DNA of 45,998 nucleotides, from positions 1 to 45,998 of the forward strand of contig PKWU01000070.1 in NCBI GenBank assembly GCA_003132145.1. Direction: 5' to 3'. Below, piece after piece: positions 16,738 to 24,446 of this stretch (the stretch's first letter is position 1; every line of letters begins with the position of its first letter). The position numbers and the translations under genes are program-made. Below the pieces are notes generated by a model. That model worked only from the letters and a program-made list of their open reading frames with translations. It did no database searches and had not been told where the DNA came from. This DNA is from Granulicella sp. Its GTDB lineage: Bacteria > Acidobacteriota > Terriglobia > Terriglobales > Acidobacteriaceae.

Positions 16738-18330
16738 CTAAAATCGCACCGTAGCCACGTCCCCGCCCATCGCATGTCCCACCGGCTGCACCCTCGCGTC
16801 ATCCTCCGCGAAGGCCTGGTCCGTCCAGTCCCAACTCGTGTGATAGAGCACAAACAGATGCTCACCCGGCCGCGCGCGCAGCGCTTCATACGACACCACC
16901 GGCAGTCCCGTGAAGCGCCCGATGTGCATCGCCGTCAGCGTCATGGTGTCGTGCCGTCTCCAGCGCAACTCCTCGTCGCGGGAGTACACCAGCGTCATGC
17001 GCGCGCGCACATCCGCGTCCGGCTCGTAGATGCGGTCCTCCTCGAACGCGCCCATGTCCTGCACATACAGCCGCCCATCCGGGTTCGCGTCGAGCGCGCG
17101 CTTTACCTCCGCCGACAGCACCAGCGACGCCAGTCTCTGTGCCGTCTTGCGCTGTTCCGCGTGAATTCGCGCCGTATCCGCCCCCACAATCGCCACGCCC
17201 AGCACCACCATCACCGCCGCAAAGACCGCATCGCGCCGCAGCCACGAACTGATCGAAACCGCCAGCATCGCGCTGATCGCCACTGCCGCGCCCAGCACAT
17301 AGCGCACCTCGATGGAGTGCGTCACAAGCCGCGCCAGCAGGTAACCGCAGAAGGGAAGCGCCGCCAGCACGAGCATCAGCACCCACTCCGCCGCCGGAAT
17401 CCGCGTCTCGCGCCCGCGCCCGAAGATCTGCCGCGCGCATCCCCAGACCAGCGCCGCCGCAAACGCCACCAGCGCCACCATCCACAGATGCTGCGTCGTC
17501 ATCGACATCTGCGTGTAGTCCACGAAGATCGACCGATAGGCACGCGTAATATCGTGCAGCCCCACCCACCCCGAGTTGTAATAGTTATTGCGAAACTCGC
17601 CCGCAGCCTTCAGAAATGGCATCGTTGCCGCGAACCCCGCTATCCCCATGTAGATCGCCGCCATCACCGGCCAATCCGTCCGCCGCCGCTGCAAGCTGCG
17701 AATCCCTTCCGCCGCGCACACCGGAACCAGTAGCAGTATCCCGAAGTAGTGCGCATTGATCGTCGCCGCAATCGCCACCGCCAGCCCAACCAGCGCCCAT
17801 CCTCGGCGTCTGCTCCCTGTTCCCTGATCCCTGTTCCCTGCTTCACGCGTCGCCACCTGCCAACTCAACAGCGCCAGCGCATACAGCCCCAGCATCAACC
17901 CATACGGCCGTCCCTCGGCAGAGTAGTAAAGCGTAGCCGTCAGTGCCGGAAACGCCGCCGCCACCGCGCCTGCGCGCTCGCCCGCCAGCCTCCGCACGAA
18001 GAAGAAGAGACAGACCTGCATTAGCAAAAATCCCAGCAGGGCAGGAAGGCGCAGCGCGAACGCACCCGCACCAAACGCCCTCATCCCCGCATGAGCCAGC
18101 AGAGGATAGAGCAGCGGGTCCAGCGAGATCGGCCACGTCCGCTGCACCCGCACCAACTCCGCAACCGTCGGCACGCTCGCCGTCTGGAAGGCGTACATCT
18201 CGTCCTGCGACATCAGCTTGTTATGCGACCAGGTCAGCGCGAGCGTCGCCGTCAGCAGCACAAACACCACCGCCAGCACGCGCGCCAGCCTGCACTTTGC
18301 GATTCCCGAATCCATTGCCGCGTCCGCCAT
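16738..18330 (-). CDS. GT-C glycosyltransferase, GT39/ArnT-like membrane protein
   Basis: 530 aa from ATG 18330 (MADAAMDSG). The longer frame above it reads through a palindromic repeat and is a poor N-terminus. At least ten hydrophobic segments. The first periplasmic loop has SQDEMYAF, the acidic motif of GT-C enzymes that use polyprenyl-phosphate sugars, followed by a Pro-rich WPISLDPLLYP. The C-terminal 130 residues are soluble. Likely transfers a sugar to a lipid or protein outside the inner membrane; substrate unknown. Residues about 164-174 (REAGNRDQGTG) are an in-frame family C repeat in a loop between membrane segments. The UbiA-type gene lies 37 nt upstream, a plausible donor-lipid partner. 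Confidence 0.8.
   Translation of the reverse strand: MADAAMDSGIAKCRLARVLAVVFVLLTATLALTWSHNKLMSQDEMYAFQTASVPTVAELVRVQRTWPISLDPLLYPLLAHAGMRAFGAGAFALRLPALLGFLLMQVCLFFFVRRLAGERAGAVAAAFPALTATLYYSAEGRPYGLMLGLYALALLSWQVATREAGNRDQGTGSRRRGWALVGLAVAIAATINAHYFGILLLVPVCAAEGIRSLQRRRTDWPVMAAIYMGIAGFAATMPFLKAAGEFRNNYYNSGWVGLHDITRAYRSIFVDYTQMSMTTQHLWMVALVAFAAALVWGCARQIFGRGRETRIPAAEWVLMLVLAALPFCGYLLARLVTHSIEVRYVLGAAVAISAMLAVSISSWLRRDAVFAAVMVVLGVAIVGADTARIHAEQRKTAQRLASLVLSAEVKRALDANPDGRLYVQDMGAFEEDRIYEPDADVRARMTLVYSRDEELRWRRHDTMTLTAMHIGRFTGLPVVSYEALRARPGEHLFVLYHTSWDWTDQAFAEDDARVQPVGHAMGGDVATVRF
17813..17840. repeat. Family C repeat inside the GT39-like gene
   Basis: TCCCTGTTCCCTGATCCCTG units, encoding GNRDQGTGS in a cytoplasmic or periplasmic loop. 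Confidence 0.8.
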
Positions 18331-18334
18331 CAGC

Positions 18335-18366
18335 GGGTGCCCCACGTCTCGACCTTGAGACGTGGG
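18335..18366. repeat. Family B palindromic repeat, 10-bp perfect stem
   Basis: CCCACGTCTC (18341-18350), loop GACCTT, GAGACGTGGG (18357-18366), preceded by GGGTGC. It lies between the UbiA-type stop and the GT39-like start and could also act as a terminator-like structure for either. Confidence 0.8.
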
Positions 18367-18367
18367 T

Positions 18368-19474
18368 TCACGCACCGCGCACCTCAAACCGCAGCGGCAC
18401 AACCTGCGACACTGGCGCTGCAATACTCGTCGGCTGCACCACTGGCAGCGTCGGCATAAAGAGTTTCTCCAGCCACGGCAGGCGCACAAACAGCAGCAGT
18501 ACCATCACCACCACCGTTGCGGTAAACCACAGCATCAGCCCCGGCTCGCGATACAGCTTCTCCGGATTCTGCACCGCGCTATTGTGCTTGAACGCGAGCT
18601 TGAAGTAGATCGCCATCACCAGCGCCACCAGCGGGAACGCCAGCAGAAGCTCGATCCTGTAGCGAATCACAAACGCTCCGAAGAACAGCATCGCCGTCGA
18701 CGCATAGAAGACCACGCTCACCAGCAGCGACTCCGGCGTATACCGCTTGAAGCTCGCGCGATACGCCCCCGCCACACCGCCCTCGCCAATCTCCCGCAGC
18801 TCGCTGAAGCGCTTCAGCGCCATGAAGTAGCAGCCAATCATCCAGTAGCACATCAGCAGACTCAGCGGCGGCACCAGCCACGCCGCCACCGCGTACCACC
18901 CCAGCAGCATGCGCAGCGGATTGTTCACGCTCTCCGTCAACACATCCAGGTATGCCACGTCCTTCGTGCGCAGAGGCTTGATGTTGTATGCGCATCCCAT
19001 CAGCCACAGCGCAAGCGCCGTCACCGCAAACGGACGCGAGATCGTCCAGCCGATCGCCACGCCCGCCATCATCATCAGAATCCACTGCACGTAAGCCGCG
19101 GGAATGTTGACCAGCCCAAGCGCCGCTGGCCGACTCTTCTTGGTCGGATGCAGCCGGTCGAACGGCGCGTCCAGAACCTCGTTGAGCACATAGTTGCTGC
19201 ACGCCACCAGCGTGATCGACACAAACGCCCACACCAGCGTCTCCGCCAGCCGCCAGGTCAGCAGCCGTGGATAGAGGCTCAGCGGAACAATAATCCCAGG
19301 CAGCACAAACAGGTTCTTGATCGAGTGGTCCAGCCGCGCAATCGCAAGATGCGCCCGCAACCGCCCGGAGAAACTCACCTTCGTCTGCGCCGTCTCACTC
19401 ATGCCGGTCCCATCATCTCCTGGCTGCTTCCATACGACAAACGCTTGCTCGACACGCCCTTCGGCGCTCACCAT
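18368..19474 (-). CDS. UbiA-family prenyltransferase
   Basis: 368 aa, polytopic membrane protein. The UbiA aspartate motif is seen as NYVLNEVLDAPFDRLHPTKK, with a second acidic region KDVAYLDVLTES followed by NNPLRMLLG. The opening RLDHSIKNLFVLPG is typical of the branch that includes decaprenyl-phosphate phosphoribosyltransferase, which loads a pentose onto polyprenyl phosphate. Next to a GT-C transferase, a role in making a lipid-linked sugar is plausible but not proven. Start uncertain: Met 25 (MSETAQTKVSF, 19402) begins the conserved part and may be the true start. The last codons (RFEVRGA, stop) run into the palindromic repeat. Confidence 0.85.
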   Translation of the reverse strand: MVSAEGRVEQAFVVWKQPGDDGTGMSETAQTKVSFSGRLRAHLAIARLDHSIKNLFVLPGIIVPLSLYPRLLTWRLAETLVWAFVSITLVACSNYVLNEVLDAPFDRLHPTKKSRPAALGLVNIPAAYVQWILMMMAGVAIGWTISRPFAVTALALWLMGCAYNIKPLRTKDVAYLDVLTESVNNPLRMLLGWYAVAAWLVPPLSLLMCYWMIGCYFMALKRFSELREIGEGGVAGAYRASFKRYTPESLLVSVVFYASTAMLFFGAFVIRYRIELLLAFPLVALVMAIYFKLAFKHNSAVQNPEKLYREPGLMLWFTATVVVMVLLLFVRLPWLEKLFMPTLPVVQPTSIAAPVSQVVPLRFEVRGA

Positions 19475-19567
19475 CCTCTTATCGCACCAGCAGAGTCAGT
19501 ATATCGGCGAAACCATGGACAGCAGAGAAATACCCCGTAGCTCTCCGCAGAGTGTGGTTGGTCTCAA

Positions 19568-19984
19568 CTAGAACCACGTCCCCGCCTTGTACCGCTCGTA
19601 CTCCTCCCCGAACGCCGCGGCCAGCACGCGCGCCTCCCTCCGCGCTCGAACCATCTGCACCGGAACCAGCGCTGCAATCGGCAACAGCAGAAGCCAGCGC
19701 TCCGACACAATCACGATCCCCACCAGGAACACCGCGCTGAACACATAGATCGGATTGCGAATCCGTGAGTAAATCCCCGTCGTCACCAGCGTCTTGGCCT
19801 TCGCCCGAATCGAGAACGCCGCGCCCAACTGTAGCCGCGCCACAACCAGCAGCGCCAGCGACACCCCAGCAATCCCCGCACCCTCAATCCTCACCCCATT
19901 CCACTCCATGCTGGGCGCGAGCCACAGGCACACCCAAACCACCCCCACAATCAACACCGCCAGCGTAATCAGATTCAGCTTCAC
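19568..19984 (-). CDS. Isoprenylcysteine carboxyl methyltransferase-like membrane protein
   Basis: 138 aa with four hydrophobic segments. The SAM-binding signature of ICMT/PEMT-type methyltransferases is present: LVTTGIYSRIRNPIY and, near the end, EARVLAAAFGEEYERYK. GTG start at 19984 directly after GGAGCGAG. It is the last gene of the cluster S9 peptidase-recX-DUF429, 13 nt after the DUF429 stop. The bacterial substrate (lipid or small molecule) cannot be told from sequence. Confidence 0.8.
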   Translation of the reverse strand: MKLNLITLAVLIVGVVWVCLWLAPSMEWNGVRIEGAGIAGVSLALLVVARLQLGAAFSIRAKAKTLVTTGIYSRIRNPIYVFSAVFLVGIVIVSERWLLLLPIAALVPVQMVRARREARVLAAAFGEEYERYKAGTWF

Positions 19985-19997
19985 CTCGCTCCGCCTT

Positions 19998-21011
19998 TCA
20001 CTTCGCAGTCTCGAGTTGAAATATTTCCCCTGCTCCCGGTGCCCAGGTCCAACCCTCCACCTTATACTCCGGGTCCACCGGCATCGCCAACCCCGCGAAC
20101 TCCCCTCGCCGCGCGGTCATCGCCATGCAGCTCACCAGTGCGTCGAAGGCGTCCTCGCTACCGCGCGCCCGCTCCATCACTCCCCGCGAGAGCGCCGCAT
20201 ACGCCGCGTCCTCCCTGCGCTTCTTCAACAAATAAACCGCCCGCGCCGCCGCATTCGACTTGCGCACTGGCCCCGTATTCAGCCGCGTGTACATCTCCAC
20301 CACCATCGGCAATCCCGCCCGGTCGAACGGCCACACCGCAAATCCCGCCTCGCGCAGCCGCCGTAGCACCGGCATCCCGCGCAGCGACGCCGTCCCCACG
20401 CTGCCCGCTCCGCCGATCTGAAATACGCTCTTCGGCCCAATCCCGCGCACTCTCTCCGCGCGCTCTGCCTCGGGAATCCGCGCCGCCAGCTTGCAGTCGA
20501 TGTCGGTTGCCCGCAGCATCCGGTGCAGCCGCTCGCCCGTGAACTCCTCCGGCTTGGGATGCTTTCCCCAGAAGCGCCTGTCTGGATTCCCCTGAGCGAG
20601 CCATTGTTCGCTCAGGCCGCGGCATACCAACTCCCAGAAGGCTGGCCCGTCCGCGCAACCCATCTCGCCGCGCACGAACCACGCCGGAAAGCTGAAGCAA
20701 AAATCCAGCCCCACCACCATCCGCGGCGTCTCCCTCGCCATCCCGATCAACCACTCGCACAACTCCGCCCGAGTCCGTCCACCCTCCAGCGTGATGCGTC
20801 CGCCGTCAACCTTCCCCGCGCCGGGTGCCCCATCCATCGCGGTTCTATCGCGATGGGTGGGATTCATCGTCCAAACCCCGGCCCAGATCTTCCGCCTCTG
20901 CCCGGCCTCACTGCGGTCCCCGGACCAGTCCACCGCAACCACGCGCTCAGCAACCACGCGATTGGCAATCGCCCTCCGTCTCACCCCGCTACTCCGCATC
21001 GCCGACGACAT
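19998..21011 (-). CDS. DUF429 protein, predicted RNase H-fold nuclease
   Basis: 337 aa. The DUF429 pattern is visible: VVAVDWSGDRSEAG near the N-terminus, VVGLDFCFSFP, and SEDAFDALVSCMAM near the end, giving spaced acidic residues of an RNase H-like fold. Function is not established for the family. It overlaps recX by 23 nt, so they are co-translated. Residues about 49-63 (PTHRDRTAMDGAPG) are the family B palindrome read as protein, inserted in the loop between the first two strands; the S9 peptidase carries almost the same peptide. Confidence 0.8.
   Translation of the reverse strand: MSSAMRSSGVRRRAIANRVVAERVVAVDWSGDRSEAGQRRKIWAGVWTMNPTHRDRTAMDGAPGAGKVDGGRITLEGGRTRAELCEWLIGMARETPRMVVGLDFCFSFPAWFVRGEMGCADGPAFWELVCRGLSEQWLAQGNPDRRFWGKHPKPEEFTGERLHRMLRATDIDCKLAARIPEAERAERVRGIGPKSVFQIGGAGSVGTASLRGMPVLRRLREAGFAVWPFDRAGLPMVVEMYTRLNTGPVRKSNAAARAVYLLKKRREDAAYAALSRGVMERARGSEDAFDALVSCMAMTARRGEFAGLAMPVDPEYKVEGWTWAPGAGEIFQLETAK
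20824..20861. repeat. Family B palindromic repeat in frame inside DUF429
   Basis: CCCATCCATCGCG (20829-20841), loop GTTCTAT, CGCGATGGGTGGG (20849-20861): a 13-bp stem with one G-T wobble. Encodes PTHRDRTAMDGAP on the minus strand. Confidence 0.9.
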
Positions 21012-21531
21012 CCACCTCCTCCACCTCCACCCCCCACTCCTTCAGCACCTTAAACACCGCGCCCGCCGAAAATCCCGCGCGCAGCAACCGCCCCATCACC
21101 CGCGCCGCCTCCTGCTTGGCCTTCTCTCCCGCGGGCTGCTTCATCCTCTTGCGCGCGATGTACTCCCGCGCCAGCGCCGCCTCGTCCACGCCCTCATACG
21201 CCGAGCTGACCGCAGTCGCCACCATCTCCGGGGCGACACCTTTCGAAGCCAGGTCCTGCTGCACCCGCCGCCGCCCGAACTTCTCTCCCTCCTTGCGCAG
21301 TCGCGTGTACTCCGCCGCAAAGCGCGCGTCGCTCAGGTAATTCAATTCCTTCAGCCGGGCCACCACCGCGTCCATCGCCCGCTCGCCCTCGTCTCCCTCC
21401 ACGGCGCGCCGCTTCATCAACCGCCGCAGCTCGCGCTCCGTGCGCATCTGCGACGCCAGCATTCGCACGGCGTACTCCATCAGCCCAGCCTCGCCCACCG
21501 GCTCCCGCCGCTTCGCCCGCTTGAACGCCAT
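20989..21531 (-). CDS. recX: Regulatory protein RecX
   Basis: 180 aa, the usual RecX size, made of three-helix repeats: YAVRMLASQMRTERELRRLM, LKELNYLSDARFAAEYTRLR and KFGRRRVQQDLASKGV. RecX binds RecA filaments and inhibits them. ATG 21531 lies three nt after the S9 peptidase stop, and the gene's end overlaps DUF429. No recA is in the window, so the operon link is with unrelated genes. Confidence 0.92.
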   Translation of the reverse strand: MAFKRAKRREPVGEAGLMEYAVRMLASQMRTERELRRLMKRRAVEGDEGERAMDAVVARLKELNYLSDARFAAEYTRLRKEGEKFGRRRVQQDLASKGVAPEMVATAVSSAYEGVDEAALAREYIARKRMKQPAGEKAKQEAARVMGRLLRAGFSAGAVFKVLKEWGVEVEEVDVVGDAE

Positions 21532-21534
21532 CGC

Positions 21535-24060
21535 CTACCTGTTCCCTGATCCCTGATCCCTGTTCCCAGTCTCCGCGTACTTCCCCGTTTTCGTCCACCG
21601 GTCGCACCAATCCGCCACCGTCTCGTACCAGAGCTGCGAGTTCTGCGGTTTCAGCACCCAGTGCCCCTCGTCCGGGAAGTAGAGGAACCGCGCAGGCACG
21701 CCTCGCCGCTCGAGCGCGGTATACAGTTCGAAGCCCTGCGAGACATCCAGCCGGTAGTCCTTCTGCGAATGAATGATGAGCGTCGGCGTCTTGGCATTCT
21801 CAATAAAACGCATCGGCGACCACTTGCGGAAGGGGTCCTGGTCCGCCGGCAGGTTCTGGTATCGCCACGGCTCGGCCTGGTGTCCCTCTGGGTGCCCCAC
21901 ATCTCGATTTTGAGATGTGGGTTTAAACCCATCCCACCCCGCCGGAAAGTCCTCCGGCCTGCGGAACTCCCACTCGTTGAACCACATCTCCTCGGTCGTC
22001 CCGTACGCGCTCACCGGGTCCACCATCCCGTCGTGCGTCACGATGCACTGGAAGCGGTTGGTATGGGTCAGCACCCAGTCGGCCATGAAGCCGCCATAGC
22101 TCGCCCCCAGCGCGCACTCCCGCGTCTTGTCGATAAATGGATACGTCGCCTCGGCATAGTCCAGCCCCTTCATCAGGTCCTCGTACGCCCGCCCGCCCCA
22201 GTCTCCGCTCACCTCATCCACGAACTTCTGCCCATACCCCGTAGACCCGCGCCGATTGATCCCCACCACCACATATCCATCCGCCGCCAGCAGCTCCCAG
22301 TTCCACCGATAGCTCCACGAATCCCCCAGCGCCGTCTGCGGCCCCCCATGCATCACAAACTTCACCGGATATTTCTTCCCCGCATCAAACCCCGGCGGAC
22401 GCAAAATAAACCCCTGCACCTTAGTCCCCTCCGCCCCCGTAAACCAGAACCGCTCCAGCGCAGCCAGATCAAGTTGATTCACGAGAGCATCATTGACGTG
22501 TGTGAGTTCGTGACCATAAACGAGCTTGGGAAGTGCAAGCATTTGGGGCACAGTTATGACATCAATGACGCCCACAATTTGATTGGGTTGTAATGCGACA
22601 ATCCTGCTAGGATCATCAACCTTCATCCGCGTAGCGACCATAGTTTTGCCGGAATGATCGACTTGGAGTTCGGAGAATTCTCCCTCAAGATCTAAAGCTG
22701 AATTCATTACAACGTGAACTAGCGAGTTGTCGTCTAGCTGAAAGCGAAGGATCGGTTCCTGCCCCTGATAGCCACTCGCAAAATAAATCGTCTTCGAGTC
22801 CGGTGCCCAAACAAACTCATCCACCCACCGATCAAACTTTGGCAGCACTTCCTTGATCGTCTTCTTCTCCCGGTCGTAGAGCATCAACCGAAAGCGATCC
22901 GACTCAAACCCCGCCCTTGCCTGCGACCGGAACGCCAGCCACTTCCCATCCGGCGAGTACTCCGGCTCATCATCGCTGCCCGGCGAAGTCGATACCTTTA
23001 CCGCCTTCGCTCCCGGCTCGTCCAGCCGCAGCGTAAACACGTCATTATTCGTAGAGGCCGCCGGAACCTTATCGAGGTTCGTCACATAGGCGATCTCCTT
23101 CGAGTCGGGAGCCCACGCATACTCCAGCGGCCCACCCAGCATCCACGTCGGCGTCTCCGCATCCCCCACCGCGCTCGCCGGAGTCAGGTCCCGCGGATTT
23201 GCCCCATCCAACGAAAAATCCGCCTCAATGATATGGCTCCGCTTCAGCCCCGTGTACTGGTCCCAGTGCCGATAAAGCAACGCATCCCAAACCTGCCCCT
23301 TCACCGGACTCTTCTCCGCAGCCTCATCCTTGGCCTTGTCGCAAGCATCCTCCTCCGCCCACGAAGCAGGCTCCATTCCGGCCCACTGAATTCCGGGTGC
23401 CCCATCCATCGCGGCAGTATCGCGATGGGTGGGAGCCGACACCGCTCGCGCTCCCGCCTTCACGCTGCACTCTGGATAGACCTGCGTCGTAAACAAAAAG
23501 TGCCGCGAGTCCGGCGACCAGATCGCCCCATCCGCATCTCCACTCACCGCCGTCAACGTCCGCCCCACTCCAATCGTGCCGGTCGCCTCATCCCAGGTCG
23601 CAATCGTGATCCGGCTCACCGGATCGTCCTTGGTCGGCGCGCCCGTGTACGACACAAACTTCCCATCCGGCGAGAACCGCCCAAAGCTCTCTCCCGTGTT
23701 GAACGTCACTTGCCGTTCGCCACCGTCTTTTTGTTTGTCATTCCGCAGCGCAGCGGAGGAATCTGCTTCTGCACCGACACCACCCCCCAGCGCCACCACC
23801 CACAGATGGTTCACCTTGTTGTTCTTCTCCAGCGACACGTCCGTCACCGAGAACATCACCCACTTGCCACTCGGCGAGATCTGTGGATCGCTCACCCGCT
23901 TCATCGCCATCAAATCCGCAAACGTCATCGGTCGCTTGGCCGCGACCGGCTCCGCAGCCTTCGCTGCCGTCTGGCTGCTCGTCTGCCCAGCACCCTGTCC
24001 CAGCCCCGCCACCATCCCGGCCCACGCCAATACAATCCCAACCGCACGCATCTTCTTCAT
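21535..24060 (-). CDS. S9 family prolyl-oligopeptidase-type serine peptidase, secreted
   Basis: 841 aa with signal peptide (residues 1-25) and an N-terminal beta-propeller of PD40-type blades (GKWVMFSVTD, SPDGKFVSYTG, SPDSRHFLF). The alpha/beta hydrolase domain has Ser in GASYGGFMADW (about 654), Asp in QKDYRLDVSQG (about 766) and His in DEGHWVLKPQN (about 798). Cleaves peptides in the periplasm or outside. Odd: four short DNA repeats are read in frame (about residues 98-108 ADSSAALRNDKQ, 208-221 PTHRDTAAMDGAPG, 705-723 FKPTSQNRDVGHPE, and the C-terminal TGNRDQGSGNR), all in surface-type positions. A lower-GC patch spans nt 22455-22745. First gene of a four-gene minus-strand cluster. Confidence 0.9.
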   Translation of the reverse strand: MKKMRAVGIVLAWAGMVAGLGQGAGQTSSQTAAKAAEPVAAKRPMTFADLMAMKRVSDPQISPSGKWVMFSVTDVSLEKNNKVNHLWVVALGGGVGAEADSSAALRNDKQKDGGERQVTFNTGESFGRFSPDGKFVSYTGAPTKDDPVSRITIATWDEATGTIGVGRTLTAVSGDADGAIWSPDSRHFLFTTQVYPECSVKAGARAVSAPTHRDTAAMDGAPGIQWAGMEPASWAEEDACDKAKDEAAEKSPVKGQVWDALLYRHWDQYTGLKRSHIIEADFSLDGANPRDLTPASAVGDAETPTWMLGGPLEYAWAPDSKEIAYVTNLDKVPAASTNNDVFTLRLDEPGAKAVKVSTSPGSDDEPEYSPDGKWLAFRSQARAGFESDRFRLMLYDREKKTIKEVLPKFDRWVDEFVWAPDSKTIYFASGYQGQEPILRFQLDDNSLVHVVMNSALDLEGEFSELQVDHSGKTMVATRMKVDDPSRIVALQPNQIVGVIDVITVPQMLALPKLVYGHELTHVNDALVNQLDLAALERFWFTGAEGTKVQGFILRPPGFDAGKKYPVKFVMHGGPQTALGDSWSYRWNWELLAADGYVVVGINRRGSTGYGQKFVDEVSGDWGGRAYEDLMKGLDYAEATYPFIDKTRECALGASYGGFMADWVLTHTNRFQCIVTHDGMVDPVSAYGTTEEMWFNEWEFRRPEDFPAGWDGFKPTSQNRDVGHPEGHQAEPWRYQNLPADQDPFRKWSPMRFIENAKTPTLIIHSQKDYRLDVSQGFELYTALERRGVPARFLYFPDEGHWVLKPQNSQLWYETVADWCDRWTKTGKYAETGNRDQGSGNR
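21539..21568. repeat. Family C repeat at the 3' end of the S9 peptidase gene
   Basis: GTTCCCTGATCCCTGATCCC and a further unit supply the last eleven residues and the stop of the S9 peptidase, ending just before recX begins. Confidence 0.8.
21891..21921. repeat. Family B palindromic repeat in frame inside S9 peptidase
   Basis: CCCACATCTC (21896-21905), loop GATTTT, GAGATGTGGG (21912-21921): 10-bp perfect stem. Compared with the copy at 18341-18366, G-C in the stem is replaced by A-T on both arms. Confidence 0.85.
23395..23433. repeat. Family B palindromic repeat in frame inside S9 peptidase
   Basis: CCCATCCATCGCG (23401-23413), loop GCAGTAT, CGCGATGGGTGGG (23421-23433). Same stem as the DUF429 copy with another loop, same reading frame (PTHRDTAAMDGAP). 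Confidence 0.9.
23737..23766. repeat. Family A palindromic repeat in frame inside S9 peptidase
   Basis: GTCATTCCGCAGCGCAGCGG, continuing AGGAATCTGC. On the coding strand it encodes ADSSAALRNDKQ, identical to the peptide in the M1 aminopeptidase at 45271. Confidence 0.9.
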
Positions 24061-24138
24061 CGCGCCAGTCTACATCCAACCGCCGCTCTCTCCCACCCCG
24101 CCGCAGCCATCGAGGCCGCAAAAAAATCCCTCAAAAAC

Positions 24139-24318
24139 CCCAGCAATTCCGCATGTCAAGCCTCTCGGTCCTCAAAAATCCCCCTAACCAACGCTCCATC
24201 AATCACTTACCCAAGAAAAATAGTTGGCATAGTAGCTATGCTCCAGCGCGTATAATTAAATCAGTAAACAAAACCACCGAAAGACCCGGCCAACCCGCCG
24301 GGCCTTCGCTTTTAATAC
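24139..24318 (+). ncRNA. Repeated element, copy 1: candidate small non-coding RNA or mobile regulatory unit
   Basis: About 170 bp strongly matching 29931-30101 on the other strand. Conserved parts in order: TGTCAAGCC, CTCAAAAATCCCC, GAAAAATAGTTGGCATAGTA with hairpin GCATAG-TAG-CTATGC (24227-24241), GCGTATAATTAAA (TATAAT at 24251-24256), then a terminator-like hairpin CCCGGC/GCCGGG (24285-24302) followed by TTCGCTTTT. The layout suggests a promoter and a very short transcript ending at the hairpin. No good -35 box lies 16-18 nt before TATAAT. The ORFs through the two copies do not keep frame, so it is unlikely to code. It sits between divergent genes at 24060 and 24447. Confidence 0.55.
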
Positions 24319-24446
24319 GTCTCAAGCGCTTAGCGCGATCTTAAAATGCATGTTTTGAATACTTTACGCTAATAGCACTGGGGGGGTACCACGCCAAACC
24401 AGAATCGACTAACATCCAGACAGCCCGAATACGGAGTACAGCACCG

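Noticed and set aside
24221..24256. Full sigma-70 promoter with TTGGCA as -35
   Set aside because: TTGGCA is 21 bases from TATAAT in both copies, too far for a standard promoter; only the -10-like box is reported.
24160..24344. Protein containing KNSWHSSY from the repeated element
   Set aside because: The peptide appears in both copies, but a five-base length difference after it breaks the shared frame, and the conserved parts are hairpins and a TATAAT box. Non-coding fits better.
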